From Hydractinia symbiolongicarpus (Eukaryota > Cnidaria > Hydrozoa > Anthoathecata > Hydractiniidae), in NCBI RefSeq assembly GCF_029227915.1, contig NC_079886.1, positions 868,001-932,000 on the forward strand: a stretch of 64,000 bases of DNA, written 5' to 3'. The notes beneath the pieces are model-generated. The model had not been told where the DNA came from, did no database searches, and saw nothing but the letters and a program-made list of their open reading frames with translations. The translations under genes were made by a program, and so were the position numbers. Shown piece by piece: positions 1-14,800 of the stretch (position 1 is its first letter; each line of letters opens with the position of its first letter).

Positions 1-3000
1 AAATATTTTCATTTTTGATGAGACGCTGAATAAAAGAAGTTTAATCGCCCGCAAACGAAAACCCGCGATTTCCCGTAAATCCCGTACTCGGCCCATATAG
101 TCAAAAGTATACAAAAAAGTACCCAGGGAGTAAACTGATTTCCCGAATAAATTTTTAAATTATTTTTTGACCACTAAAACGCATGAGACTTGTAGTTTTC
201 AAAACGTTTTCATTTTTGATGAGACGCTGAATAAACGAAGTTTAATCGCGGGAAACAAAAACCCGCGATTTCCTGTAAATCCCGGGCTTGGCCCCTATAG
301 TCGAATATATACAAAGAAAGTACCCAGGGAGTAAACTCATTTCCCGAACGATTTTTTAAATTATTTTTTCACCACTAAAACGCATGGGACTTGTAGTATT
401 TAAAAATGTTTTCATTTTTGATGAGACGCTGAATAAAAGAAGTTTAATCGCCGGCAAACGAAAACCCGCGATTTCCCGTAAATCCGGTACTCGGCCCGTA
501 TAGTCAAAAGTATACAAAGAAAGTACTCAAGGAGTAAACTCATTTCCCGAACGATTTTTCAAATTATTTTTTCACCACTAAAACGCATGAGACTTGTAGT
601 TTTCAAAAATGTTTTCATTTTTGATGAGACTCTAGATAAAAGAAGTTTAATCGCCGGCTAACGAAAACCCGCGATTTCCCGTAAATCCCGTACTCGGCCC
701 CTATAGTCAAAAGTATACAAAGAAAGTACCCAGGGAGTAAACTGATTTCCCGAATAAATTTTTAAAGTATTTTTTCACCACTAAAACGCATGAGACTTGT
801 AGTTTTCAAAAATGTTTTCATTTTTGATGAGACGCTGAATAAAAGAAGTTTAATCGCCGGCAAACGAAAACCCGCGATTTCCTGTAAATCCCGGGTTTGG
901 CCCCTATAGTGGAATGTATACAAAGAAAGTACCCTGTGAGTAAACTCATTTTCAGAAAGATATTTTAAATTATTTTTTCACCACTTAAACGCATGAGACT
1001 TGTAGTTTTCAAAAATATTTTCATTTTTGATGAGACGTTGAATAAAAGAAGTTTAATCGCCGGCAAACGAAAACCCGCGATTTCCTGTAAATCCCGGGCT
1101 TGGCCCCTATAGTCGAATATATACAAAGAAAGTACCCAGGGAGTAAACTCATTTCCCGAACGATTTTTTAAATTAATTTTTCACCACTAAAACGCATGAG
1201 ACTTGTAGTATTTAAAAATGTTTTCATTTTTGATGAGACGCTGAATAAAAGAAGTTTAATCGCCGGCAAACGAAAACCCGCAATTTCCCGTAAATCCGGT
1301 ACTCGGCCCGTATAGTCAAAAGTATACAAAGAAAGTACTCAAGGAGTAAACTCATTTCCCGAACGATTTTTTAAATTATTTTTTCACCACTAAAACGCAT
1401 GAGACTTGTAGTTTTCAAAAATGTTTTCATTTTTGATGAGACGCTAGATAAAAGAAGTTTAATCACCGGCAAACGAAAACCCGCGATTTCCTGTAAATCC
1501 CGTACTCGGCCCCAATAGTCAAAAGTATACAAAGAAAGTACCCAGGGAGTAAACTGATTTCCCGAATAAATTTTTAAATTATTTTTTCACCACTAAAACG
1601 CATGAGACTTGTAGTTTTCAAAAATGTTTTCATTTTTGATGAGACGCTGAATAAAAGAAGTTTAATCGCCGGCAAACGAAAACACGCGATTTCCTGTAAA
1701 TCCCGGGCTTGGCCCTTATAGTCGAATATATACAAAGAAAGTACCCAGGGAGTAAACTCATTTCCCGAACGATTTTTTTAAATTATTTTTTCACCACTAA
1801 AACGCATGAGACTTGTAATATTTAAAAATGTTTTCATTTTTGATGAGACGCTGAATAAAAGAAGTTTAATCGCCGGCAAACGAAAACCCGCGATTTCCCG
1901 TAAATCCGGTACTCGGCCCGTATAGTCAAAAGTATACAAAGAAAGTACTCAAGGAGTAAACTCATTTCCCGAACGATTTTTTAAATTATTTTTTCAACAC
2001 TAAAACGCATGAGACTTGTAGTTTTCAAAAATGTTTTCATTTTTGATGAGACGCTAGATAAAAGAAGTTTAATCGCCGGCAAACGAAAACCCGCGATTTC
2101 CCGTAAAACCCGTACTCGGCCCCTATAGTCAAAAGTATACAAAGAAAGTACCCAGGGAGTAAACTGATTTCCCGAATAAATTTTTTAATTATTTTTTCAC
2201 CACTAAAACGCATGAGACTTGTAGTTTTCAAAAATGTTTTCATTTTTGATGAGACGCTGAATAAAAGAAGTTTAATCGCCCGCAAACGAAAACCCGCGAT
2301 TTCCCGTAAATCCCGTACTCGGCCCATATAGTCAAAAGTATACAAAAAAGTACCCAGGGAGTAAATTGATTTCCCGAATAAATTTTTAAATTATTTTTTG
2401 ACCACTAAAACGCATGAGACTTGTAGTTTTCAAAAATGTTTTCATTTTTGATGAGACGCTGAATAAAAGAAGTTTAATCGCCGGCAAACGAAAACCTGCG
2501 ATTTCCTGTAAATCCCGGGCTTGGCCCCTATAGTCGAATATATACAAAGAAAGTACCCAGGGAGTAAACTCATTTCCCGAACGATTTTTTAAATTATTTT
2601 TTCACCACTAAAACGCATGAGACTTGTAGTTTTCAAAAATGTTTTCATTTTTGATGAGACGCTGAATAAAAGAAGTTTAATCGCCGGCAAACGAAAACCC
2701 GCGATTTCCTGTAAATCCGGGCTTGGCCCCTATAGTCGAATATATACAAAGAAAGTACCCAGGAAGTAAACTCATTTCCCGAACGATTTTTTTAAATTAT
2801 TTTTTCACCACTAAAACGCATGAGACTTGTATTATTTAAAAATGTTTTCATTTTTGATGAGACGCTGAATAAAAGAAGTTTAATCGCCGGCAAACGAAAA
2901 CCCGCGATTTCCCGTAAAACCCGTACTCGGCCCCTATAGTCAAAAGTATACAAAGAAAGTACCCAGGGAGTAAACTGATTTCCCGAATAAATTTTTTAAT

Positions 3001-4440
3001 TATTTTTTCACCACTAAAACGCATGAGACTTGTAGTTTTCAAAAATGTTTTCATTTTTGATGAGACGCTGAATAAAAGAAGTTTAATCGCCCGCAAACGA
3101 AAACCCGCGATTTCCCGTAAATCCCGTACTCGGCCCATATAGTCAAAAGTATACAAAAAAGTACCCAGGGAGTAAATTGATTTCCCGAATAAATTTTTAA
3201 ATTATTTTTTGACCACTAAAACGCATGAGACTTGTAGTTTTCAAAAATGTTTTGATTTTTGATGAGACGCTGAATAAAAGAAGTTTAATCGCCGGCAAAC
3301 GAAAACCTGCGATTTCCTGTAAATCCCGGGCTTGGCCCCTATAGTCGAATATATACAAAGAAAGTACCCAGGGAGTAAACTCATTTCCCGAACGATTTTT
3401 TAAATTATTTTTTCACCACTAAAACGCATGAGACTTGTAGTTTTCAAAAATGTTTTCATTTTTGATGAGACGTTGAATAAAAGAAGTTTAATCGCCGGCA
3501 AACGAAAACCCGCGATTTCCTGTAAATCCCGGGCTTGGCCCCTATAGTCGAATATATACAAAGAAAGTACCCAGGAAGTAAACTCATTTCCCGAACGATT
3601 TTTTTAAATTATTTTTTCACCACTAAAACGCATGAGACTTGTAGTATTTAAAAATGTTTTCATTTTCGATGAGACGCTGAATAAAAGAAGTTTAATCGCC
3701 GGCAAACGAAAACCCGCGATTTCCCATAAATCCGGTACTCGGCCCGTCTAGTCAAAAGTATACAAAGAAAGTACTCAAGGAGTAAACTCATTTCCCGAAC
3801 GATTTTTTAAATTATTTTTTCACCACTAAAACGCATGAGACTTGTAGTTTTCAAAAATGTTTTCATTTTTGATGAGACGCTAGATAAAAGAAGTTTAATC
3901 GCCGGCAAACGAAAACCCGCGATTTCCCGTAAATCCCGTACTCGGCCCGTATAGTCAAAAGTATACAAAGAAAGTACCCAGGGAGTAAACTGATTTCCCG
4001 AATAAATTTTTAAATTATTTTTTCACCACTAAAACGCATGAGACTTGTAGTTTTCAAAAATGTTTTCATTTTTGATGAGACGCTGAATAAAAGAAGTTTA
4101 ATCGCCGGCAAACGAAAACCCGCGATTTCCTGTAAATCCCGGGCTTGGCCCCTATAGTCGAATGTATACAAAGAAAGTACCCTGTGAGTAAACTCATTTT
4201 CAGAACGATTTTTTGAATTATTTTTTCACCACTAAAACGCATGAGACTTGTAGTATTTAAAAATGTTTTCATTTTTAATGAGACGCTAAATAAAAGAAGT
4301 TTAATCGCCGGCAAACGAAAACCCGCAATTCCCGTAAATCCCGTTCCCGGCCCGTATAGTCGAATGTATATAAAGAAAGTACCCAGGGAGTAAACTCATT
4401 TCCCGAACGATTTTTTAAATTATTTTTTCACCACTTAAAC
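1..4440 (-). repeat. Left-arm domain with irregular 3-5-monomer higher-order repeats
   Basis: Variant monomers recur at short, irregular multiples. The marker CTTGTAGTATTTAAAAATG (or close forms) is near 393, 1205, 1815, 2828 and 3640, that is spacings of about 812, 610, 1013 and 812 bp, or 4, 3, 5 and 4 monomers. The pair around 2037-2345 and 2848-3156 is nearly identical at an offset of 811 bp. The shifting unit size suggests indels of whole monomers inside an older 4-monomer repeat. Confidence 0.75.
2038..2240 (-). repeat. Reference monomer, left arm (203 bp)
   Basis: This is a representative complete left-arm unit, taken from one CATTTTTGATGAG anchor to the base before the next. It carries the left-arm-specific GCTAGATAAAAG box, GCCGGC, a TTTCCCG-type core (the complement of CGGGAAA), GTATAC, and the AATAAATTTTTT/ATTATTTTTT block. 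It belongs to the variant type TTCCCGAATAAATT, the complement of the right arm's TTATTCGGGAA type. Confidence 0.93.
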
Positions 4441-4449
4441 GCATGAGAC

Positions 4450-7400
4450 TTGTAGTTTTCAAAAATATTTTCATTTTTGATGAGACGCTGAATAAAAGAA
4501 GTTTAATCGCCCGCAAACGAAAACCCGCGATTTCCCGTAAATCCCGTACTCGGCCCATATAGTCAAAAGTATACAAAAAAGTACCCAGGGAGTAAACTGA
4601 TTTCCCGAATAAATTTTTAAATTATTTTTTGACCACTAAAACGCATGAGACTTGTAGTTTTCAAAACGTTTTCATTTTTGATGAGACGCTGAATAAACGA
4701 AGTTTAATCGCGGGAAACGAAAACCCGCGATTTCCTGTAAATCCCGGGCTTGGCCCCTATAGTCGAATATATACAAAGAAAGTACCCAGGGAGTAAACTC
4801 ATTTCCCGAACGATTTTTTAAATTATTTTTTCACCACTAAAACGCATGGGACTTGTAGTATTTAAAAATGTTTTCATTTTTGATGAGACGCTGAATAAAC
4901 GAAGTTTAATCGCGGGAAACGAAAACCCGCGATTTCCTGTAAATCCCGGGCTTGGCCCCTATAGTCGAATATATACAAAGAAAGTACCCAGGGAGTAAAC
5001 TCATTTCCCGAACGATTTTTTAAATTATTTTTTCACCACTAAAACGCATGGGACTTGTAGTATTTAAAAATGTTTTTATTTTTGATGAGACGTTGAATAA
5101 AAGAAGTTTAATCGCCGGCAAACGAAAACCCGCGATTTCCCGTAAATCCGGTACTCGGCCCGCATAGTCAAAAGTATACAAAGAAAGTACTCAAGGAGTA
5201 AACTCATTTCCCAAACGATTTTTTAAATTATTTTTTCACCACTAAAATGCATGAGACTTGTAGTTTTCAAAAATGTTTTCATTTTTGATGAGACTCTAGA
5301 TAAAAGAAGTTTAATCGCCGGCAAACGAAAACCCGCGATTTCCCGTAAATCCCGTACTCGGCCCCTATAGTCAAAAGTATACAAAGAAAGTACCCAGGGA
5401 GTAAACTGATTTCCCGAATAAATTTTTAAAGTATTTTTTCACCACTAAAACGCATGAGACTTGTAGTTTTCAAAAATGTTTTCATTTTTGATGAGACGCT
5501 GAATAAAAGAAGTTTAATCGCCGGCAAACGAAAACCCGCGATTTCCTGTAAATCCCGGGGTTGGCCCCTATAGTCGAATGTATACAAAGAAAGTACCCTG
5601 TGAGTAAACTCATTTTCAGAAAGATTTTTTAAATTATTTTTTCACCACTTAAACGCATGAGACTTGTAGTTTTCAAAAATATTTTCATTTTTGATGAGAC
5701 ACTGAATAAAAGAAGTTTAATCGCCCGCAAACGAAAACCCGCCATTTCCCGTAAATCCTGTACTCGGCCAATATAGTCAAAAGTATACAAAAAAGTACCC
5801 AGGGAGTAAGCTGATTTCCCGAATAAATTTTTAAATTATTTTTTGACCACTAAAACGCATGAGACTTGTAGTTTTCCAAAATGTTTTCATTTGTGATGAG
5901 ACGCTGAATAAAAGAAGTTTAATTGCAGGCAAACGAAAACCCGCGATTTCCCGTAAATCCCGTACTCGGCCCCTATAGTCAAATGTATTCGAAGAAAGTA
6001 CCCAGGGAGTAAACTGATTTCCTGAATAAATTTTTAAATTATTTTTTCACCACTAAAACGCATGAGACTTGTAGTATTTAAAAATGTTTTCATTTTTGAT
6101 GAGACGCTAAATAAAAGAAGTTTAATCGCCGGCAAACGAAAACCCGCAATTTCCCGTAAATCCCGTTCCCGGCCCGTATAGTCGAATGTATATAAAGAAA
6201 GTGCCCAGGGAGTAAACTCATTTCCCGAACGATTTTTTAAATTATTTTTTCACCACTTAAACGCATGAGACTTGTAGTTTTCAAAAATATTTTCATTTTT
6301 GATGAGACGCTGAATAAAAGAAGTTTAATCGCCCGCAAACGAAAACCTGCGATTTCCCGTAAATCCCGTACTCGGCCCATATAGTCAAAAGTATACAAAA
6401 AAGTACCCAGGGAGTAAACTGATTTCCCGAATAAATTTTTAAATTATTTTTTGACCACTAAAACGCATGAGACTTGTAGTTTTCAAAACGTTTTCATTTT
6501 TGATGAGACGCTGAATAAACGAAGTTTAATCGCAGGAAACGAAAACCCGCGATTTCCTGTAAATCCCGGGCTTGGCCCCTATAGTCGAATGTATACAAAG
6601 AAAGTACCCTGTGAGTAAACTCATTTTCAGAAAGATTTTTTAAATTATTTTTTCACCACTTAAACGCATGAGACTTGTAGTTTTCAAAAATATTTTCATT
6701 TTTGATGAGACACTGAATAAAAGAAGTTTAATCGCCCGCAAACGAAAACCCGCCATTTCCCGTAAATCCTGTACTCGGCCAATATAGTCAAAAGTATACA
6801 AAAAAGTACCCAGGGAGTAAGCTGATTTCCCGAATAAATTTTTAAATTATTTTTTGACCACTAAAACGCATGAGACTTGTAGTTTTCCAAAATGTTTTCA
6901 TTTGTGATGAGACGCTGAATAAAAGAAGTTTAATTGCAATCAAACGAAAACCCGCGATTTCCCGTAAATCCCGTACTCGGCCCCTATAGTCAAAAGTATT
7001 CGAAGAAAGTACCCAGGGAGTAAACTGATTTCCTGAATAAATTTTTAAATTATTTTTTCACCACTAAAACGCATGAGACTTGTAGTATTTAAAAATGTTT
7101 TCATTTTTGATGAGACGCTAAATAAAAGAAGTTTAATCGCCGGCAAACGAAAACCCGCAATTTCCCGTAAATCCCGTTCCCGGCCCGTATAGTCGAATGT
7201 ATATAAAGAAAGTGCCCAGGGAGTAAACTCATTTCCCGAACGATTTTTTAAATTATTTTTTCACCACTTAAACGCATGAGACTTGTAGTTTTCAAAAATA
7301 TTTTCATTTTTGATGAGACGCTGAATAAAAGAAGTTTAATCGCCCGCAAACGAAAACCCGCGATTTCCCGTAAATCCCGTACTCGGCCCATATAGTCAAA

Positions 7401-9290
7401 AGTATACAAAAAAGTACCCAGGGAGTAAACTGATTTCCCGAATAAATTTTTAAATTATTTTTTGACCACTAAAACGCATGAGACTTGTAGTTTTCAAAAC
7501 GTTTTCATTTTTGATGAGACGCTGAATAAACGAAGTTTAATCGCGGGAAACGAAAACCCGCGATTTCCTGTAAATCCCGGGCTTGGCCCCTATAGTCGAA
7601 TATATACAAAGAAAGTACCCAGGGAGTAAACTCATTTCCCGAACGATTTTTTAAATTATTTTTTCACCACTAAAACGCATGGGACTTGTAGTATTTAAAA
7701 ATGTTTTCATTTTTGATGAGACGCTGAATAAACGAAGTTTAATCGCGGGAAACGAAAACCCGCGATTTCCTGTAAATCCCGGGCTTGGCCCCTATAGTCG
7801 AATATATACAAAGAAAGTACCCAGGGAGTAACCTCATTTCCCGAACGATTTTTTAAATTATTTTTTCACCATTAAAACGCATGGGACTTGTAGTATTTAA
7901 AAATGTTTTCATTTTTGATGAGACGCTGAATAAAAGAAGTTTAATCGCCGGCAAACGAAAACCCGCGATTTCCCGTAAATCCGGTACTCGGCCCGCATAG
8001 TCAAAAGTATACAAAGAAAGTACTCAAGGAGTAAACTCATTTCCCAAACGATTTTTTAAATTATTTTTTCGCCACTAAAACGCATGAGACTTGTAGTTTT
8101 CAAAAATGTTTTCATTTTTGATGAGACTCTAGATAAAAGAAGTTTAATCGCCGGCAAACGAAAACCCGCGATTTCCCGTAAATCCCGTACTCGGCCCCTA
8201 TAGTCAAAAGTATACAAAGAAAGTACCCAGGGAGTAAACTGATTTCCCGAATAAATTTTTAAAGTATTTTTTCACCACTAAAACGCATGAGACTTGTAGT
8301 TTTCAAAAATGTTTTCATTTTTGATGAGACGCTGAATAAAAGAAGTTTAATCGCCGGCAAACGAAAACCCGCGATTTCCTGTAAATCCCGGGGTTGGCCC
8401 CTATAGTCGAATGTATACAAAGAAAGTACCCTGTGAGTAAACTCATTTTCAGAAAGATTTTTTAAATTATTTTTTCACCACTTAAACGCATGAGACTTGT
8501 AGTTTTCAAAAATATTTTCATTTTTGATGAGACACTGAATAAAAGAAGTTTAATCGCCCGCAAACGAAAACCCGCCATTTCCCGTAAATCCTGTACTCGG
8601 CCAATATAGTCAAAAGTATACAAAAAAGTACCCAGGGAGTAAGCTGATTTCCCGAATAAATTTTTAAATTATTTTTTGACCACTAAAACGCATGAGACTT
8701 GTAGTTTTCCAAAATGTTTTCATTTTTGATGAGACGCTGAATAAAAGAAGTTTAATCGCAGGCAAACGAAAACCCGCGATTTCCCGTAAATCCCGTACTC
8801 GGCCCCTATAGTCAAAAGTATTCAAAGAAAGTACCCAGGGAGTAAACTGATTTCCTGAATAAATTTTTAAATTATTTTTTCACCACTAAAACGCATGAGA
8901 CTTGTAGTATTTAAAAATGTTTTCATTTTTGATGAGACGCTAAATAAAAGAAGTTTAATCGCCGGCAAACGAAAACCCGCAATTTCCCGTAAATCCCGTT
9001 CCCGGCCCGTATAGTCGAATGTATATAAAGAAAGTGCCCAGGGAGTAAACTCATTTCCCGAACGATTTTTTAAATTATTTTTTCACCACTTAAACGCATG
9101 AGACTTGTAGTTTTCAAAAATATTTTCATTTTTGATGAGACGCTGAATAAAAGAAGTTTAATCGCCCGCAAACGAAAACCCGCGATTTCCCGTAAATCCC
9201 GTACTCGGCCCATATAGTCAAAAGTATACAAAAAAGTACCCAGGAAGTAAACTGATTTCCCGAATAAATTTTTAAATTTTTTTTTGACCA
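4450..9290 (-). repeat. Left-arm 14-monomer (about 2,833 bp) segmental duplication with nested 5-monomer copy
   Basis: Two rare markers repeat at the same offset: AAAACG in the CAAAACGTTTTC variant at 4663 and 7496, and CGCATAGTC at 5161 and 7994, both 2,833 bp apart. Inside this, the rare GGCCAATATAG variant occurs at 5766, 6777 and 8599. The first pair gives a 1,011-bp (5-monomer) tandem step and the second 1,822 bp (9 monomers). Block edges are approximate, read from where variant order stops matching. Confidence 0.8.
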
Positions 9291-11800
9291 CTAAAACGCA
9301 TGAGACTTGTAGTTTTCAAAAATGTTTTCATTTTTGATGAGACGCTGAATAAAAGAAGTTTAATCGCCGGCAAACGAAAACCCGCGATTTCCTGTAAATC
9401 CCGGGCTTGGCCTCTATAGTCGAATATATACAAAGAAAGTACCCAGGGAGTAAACTCATTTCCCGAACGATTTTTTAAATTATTTTTTCACCACTAAAAC
9501 GCACGAGACTTGTAGTATTTAAAAATGTTTTCATTTTTGATGAGACGCTGAATAAAAGAAGTTTAATCGCCGGCAAACGAAAACCCGCGATTTCCCGTAA
9601 ATCCGGTACTCGGCTTGTATAATCAAAAGTATACAAAGAAAGTACTCAAGGAGTAAACTCATTTCCCGAACGATTTTTTAAATTATTTTTTCACCACTAA
9701 AACGCATGAGACTTGTGGTTTTCAAAAATGTTTTCATTTTTGATGAGACGCTAGATAAAAGAAGTTTAATCGCCGGCAAACGAAAACCCGCGATTTCCCG
9801 TAAATCCCGTACTCGGCCCCTATAGTCAAAAGTATACAAAGAAAGTACCCAGGAAGTAAACTGATTTCCCAAATAAATTTTTAGATTATTTTTTCACCAC
9901 TAAAACGCTTGAGACTTGTAGTTTTCAAAAATGTTTTCATTTTTGATGAGACGCTGCATAAAAGAAGTTTAATCGCCGGCAAACGAAAACCCGCAATTTC
10001 CCGTAAATCCCGTTCCCGGCCCGTATAGTCGAATGTATATAAAGAAAGTGCCCAGGGAGTAAACTCATTTCCCGAACGATTTTTTAAATTATTTTTTCAC
10101 CACTTAAACGCATGAGACTTGTAGTTTTCAAAAATATTTTCATTTTTGATGAGACGCTGAATAAAAGAAGTTTAATCGCCCGCAAACGAAAACCCGCGAT
10201 TTCCCGTAAATCCCGTACTCGGCCCATATAGTCAAAAGTATACAAAAAAGTACCCAGGGAGTAAACTGATTTCCCGAATAAATTTTTAAATTTTTTTTTG
10301 ACCACTAAAACGCATGAGACTTGTAGTTTTCAAAAATGTTTTCATTTTTGATGAGACGCTGAATAAAAGAAGTTTAATCGCCGGCAAACGAAAACCCGCG
10401 ATTTCCTGTAAATCCCGGGCTTGGCCCCTATAGTCGAATATATACAAAGAAAGTACCCAGGGAGTAAACTCATTTCCCGAATGATTTTTTAAATTATTTT
10501 TTCACCACTAAAACGCACGAGACTTGTAGTATTTAAAAATGTTTTCATTTTTGATGAGACGCTAGATAAAAGAAGTTTAATCGCCGGCAAACGAAAACCC
10601 GCGATTTCCCGTAAATCCCGTACTCGGCCCCTATAGTCAAAAGTATACAAAGAAAGTACCCAGGAAGTAAACTGATTTCCCAAATAAATTTTTAGATTAT
10701 TTTTTCACCACTAAAACGCATGAGACTTGTAGTTTTCAAAAATGTTTTCATTTTTGATGAGACGCTGCATAAAAGAAGTTTAATCGCCGGCGAACGAAAA
10801 CCCGCGATTTCCTGTAAATCCCGGGCTGGGCCCCTATAGTCGAATGTATACAAAGAAAGTACCCTGTGAGTAAACTCATTTACAGAACGATTTTTTAAAT
10901 TATTTTTTCACCACTTAAACGCATGAGACTTGTAGTTTTCAAAAATTTTTTCATTTTTGATGAGACGCTGAATAAAAAAAGTTTAATCGCCCGCAAACGA
11001 AAACCCGCGATTTCCTGTAAATCCCGGGCTTGGCCCCTATAGTCGAATATATACAAAGAAAGTACCCAGGGAGTAAACTCATTTCCCGAACGATTTTTTA
11101 AATTATTTTTTCACCACTAAAACGCATGAGACTTGTAGTATTTAAAAATGTTTTCATTTTTGATGAGACGCTGAATAAAAGAAGTTTAATCGCCGGCAAA
11201 CGAAAATCCGCGATTTCCCGTAAATCCGGAACTCGGCCCGTATAGTCAAAAGTATACAAAGAAAGTACTCAAGGAGTAAACTCATTTCCCGAACGATTTT
11301 TTAAATTATTTTTTCACCACTAAAACGCATGAGACTTGTAGTTTTCAAAAATGTTTTCATTTATGATGAGACTCTAGATAAAAGAAGTTTAATCGCCGGC
11401 AAACGAAAACCCGCGATTTCCCGTAAATCCCGTACTCGGCCCGTATAGTCAAAAGTATACAAAGAAAGTACCAAGGGAGTAAACTGATTTCCCGAATAAA
11501 TTTTTAAATTATTTTTTCACCACTAATACGCATGAGACTTGTAGTTTTCAAAAATGTTTTCATTTTTGATGAGACGCTGAATAAAAGAAGTTTAATCGCC
11601 GGCGAACGAAAACCCGCGATTTCCTGTAAATCCCGGGCTTGGCCCCTATAGTCGAATGTATACAAAGAAAGTACCCTGTGAGTAAACACATTTTCAGAAC
11701 GATTTTTTGAATTATTTTTTCACCACTAAAACGCATGAGACTTGTAGTATTTAAAAATGTTTTCATTTTTGATGAGACGCTAAGTAAAAGAAGTTTAATC
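9070..11800 (-). repeat. Left-arm 4- and 5-monomer repeats
   Basis: The rare AAATTTTTTTTTGACC variant recurs about 1,014 bp apart (near 9276 and 10290), with flanking monomers matching, so a 5-monomer unit is duplicated here. A second pair (about 9678-9872 and 10489-10683) repeats at 811 bp, or 4 monomers. The region forms the transition to the 15-monomer block that follows. Confidence 0.7.
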
Positions 11801-14800
11801 GCCGGCAAACGAAAACCCGCAATTTCCCGTAAATCCCGTTCCCGGCCCGTATAGTCGAATGTATATAAAGAAAGTACCCAGGGAGTAAACTCATTTCCCG
11901 AACGATTTTTTAAATTATTTTTTCACCACTTAAACGCATGAGACTTGTAGTTTTCAAAAATATTTTCATTTTTGATGAGACGCTGAATAAAAGAAGTTTA
12001 ATCGCCCGCAAACGAAAACCCGCGATTTCCTGTAAATCCCGTACTCGGCCCATATAGTCAAAAGTATACAAAAAAGTACCCACGGAGTAAACTGATTTCC
12101 CGAATAAATTTTTAAATTATTTTTTGACCACTAAAACGCATGAGACTTGTAGTTTTCAAAACGTTTTCATTTTTGATGAGACGCTGAATAAACGAAGTTT
12201 AATCGCGGGAAACGAAAACCCGCGATTTCCTGTAAATCCCGGGCTTGGCCCCTATAGTCGAATATATACAAAGAAAGTACCCAGGGAGTAAACTCATTTC
12301 CCGAACGATTTTTTAAATTATTTTTTCACCACTAAAACGCATGGGACTTGTAGTATTTAAAAATGTTTTCATTTTTGATGAGACGCTGAATAAAAGAAGT
12401 TTAATCGCCGGCAAACGAAAACCCGCTATTTCCCGTAAATCCGGTACTCGGCCCGTATAGTCAAAAGTATACAAAGAAAGTACTCAAGGAGTAAACTCAT
12501 TTCCCGAACGATTTTTTAAATTATTTTTTCACCACTAAAACGCATGAGACTTGTAGTTTTCAAAAATGTTTTCATTTTTGATGAGACTCTAGATAAAAGA
12601 AGTTTAATCGCCGGCAAACGAAAACCCGCGATTTCCCGTAAATCCCGTACTCGGCCCCTATAGTCAAAAGTATACAAAGAAAGTACCCAGGGAGTAAACT
12701 GATTTCCCGAATAAATTTTTAAAGTATTTTTTCACCACTAAAACGCATGAGACTTGTAGTTTTCAAAAATGTTTTCATTTTTGATGAGACGCTGAATAAA
12801 AGAAGTTTAATCGCCGGCAAACGAAAACCCGCGATTTCCTGTAAATCCCGGGCTTGGCCCCTATAGTCGAATGTATACAAAGAAAGTACCCTGTGAGTAA
12901 ACTCATTTTCAGAAAGATTTTTTAAATTATTTTTTCACCACTTAAACGCATGAGACTTGTAGTTTTCAAAAATATTTTCATTTTTGATGAGACACTGAAT
13001 AAAAGAAATTTAATCGCCCGCAAACGAAAACCCGCCATTTCCCGTAAATCCTGTACTCGGCCCATATAGTCAAAAGTATACAAAAAAGTACCCAGGGAGT
13101 AAGCTGATTTCCCGAATAAATTTTTAAATTATTTTTTGACCACTAAAACGCATGAGACTTGTAGTTTTCAAAAATGTTTTCATTTTTGATGAGACGCTGA
13201 ATAAAAAAAGTTTAATCGCCGGCAAACGAAAACCCGCGATTTCCTGTAAATCCCGGGCTTGGCCCCTATAGTCGAATATATACAAAGAAAGTACCCAGGG
13301 AGTAAACTCATTTCCCGAACGATTTTTTAAATTATTTTTTTACCACTAAAACGCATGAGACTTGTAGTATTTAAAAATGTTTTCATTTTTGATAAGACGC
13401 TGAATAAAAGAAGTTTAATCGCCGGCAAACGAAAACCCGCGATTTCCCGTAAATCCCGTACTCGGCCCCTATAGTCAAAAGTATACAAAGAAAGTACCCA
13501 GGGAGTAAACTGATTTCCCAAATAAATTTTTAGATTATTTTTTCACAACTAAAACGCATGAGACTTGTAGTTTTCAAAAATGTTTTCATTTTTGATGAGA
13601 CGCTGCATAAAAGAAGTTTAATCGCCGGCGAACGAAAACCCGCGATTTCCTGTAAATCCCGGGCTTGGCCCCTATAGTCGAATGTATACAAAGAAAGTAC
13701 CCTGTGAGTAAACTCATTTACAGAACGATTTTTTAAATTATTTTTTCACCACTTAAACGCATGAGACTTGTAGTTTTCAAAAATTTTTTCATTTTTGATG
13801 AGACGCTGAATAAAAGAAGTTTAATCGCCCGCAAACGAAAACCCGCGATTTCCTGTAAATCCCGGGCTTGGCCTCTATAGTCGAATATATACAAAGAAAG
13901 TACCCAGGGAGTAAACTCATTTCCCGAACGATTTTTTAAATTATTTTTTCACCACTAAAACGCATGAGACTTGTAGTATTTAAAAATGTTTTCATTTTTG
14001 ATGAGACGCTGAATAAAAGAAGTTTAATCACCGGCAAACGAAAATCCGCGATTTCCCGTAAATCCGGTACTCGGCCCGTATAGTCAAAAGTATACAAAGA
14101 AAGTACTCAAGGAGTAAACTCATTTCCCGAACGATTTTTTAAATTATTTTTTCACCACTAAAACGCATGAGACTTGTAGTTTTTAAAAATGTTTTCATTT
14201 ATGATGAGACTCTAGATAAAAGAAGTTTAATCGCCGGCAAACGAAAACCCGCGATTTCCCGTAAATCCCGTACTCGGCCCGTATAGTCAAAAGTATACAA
14301 AGAAAGTACCAAGGGAGTAAACTGATTTCCCGAATAAATTTTTAAATTATTTTTTCACCACTAAAACGCATGAGACTTGTAGTTTTCAAAAATGTTTTCA
14401 TTTTTGATGAGACGCTAAATAAAAGAAGTTTAATCGCCCGCAAACGAAAACCCGCCATTTCCCGTAAATCTTGTACTCGGCCCATATAGTCAAAAGTATA
14501 CAAAAAAGTACCCAGGGAGTAAGCTGATTTCCCAAATAAATTTTTAAATTATTTTTTCACCACTAAAACGCATGAGACTTGTAGTTTTCCAAAATGTTTT
14601 CATTTTTGATGAGACGCTGAATAAAAGAAGTTTAATCGCAGGCAAACGAAAACCCGCGATTTCCCGTAAATCCCGTACTCGGCCCCTATAGTCAAAAGTA
14701 TACAAAGAAAGTACCCAGGGAGTAAACTGATTTCCTGAATAAATTTTTAAATTATTTTTTCACCACTAAAACGCATGAGACTTGTAGTATTTAAAAATGT

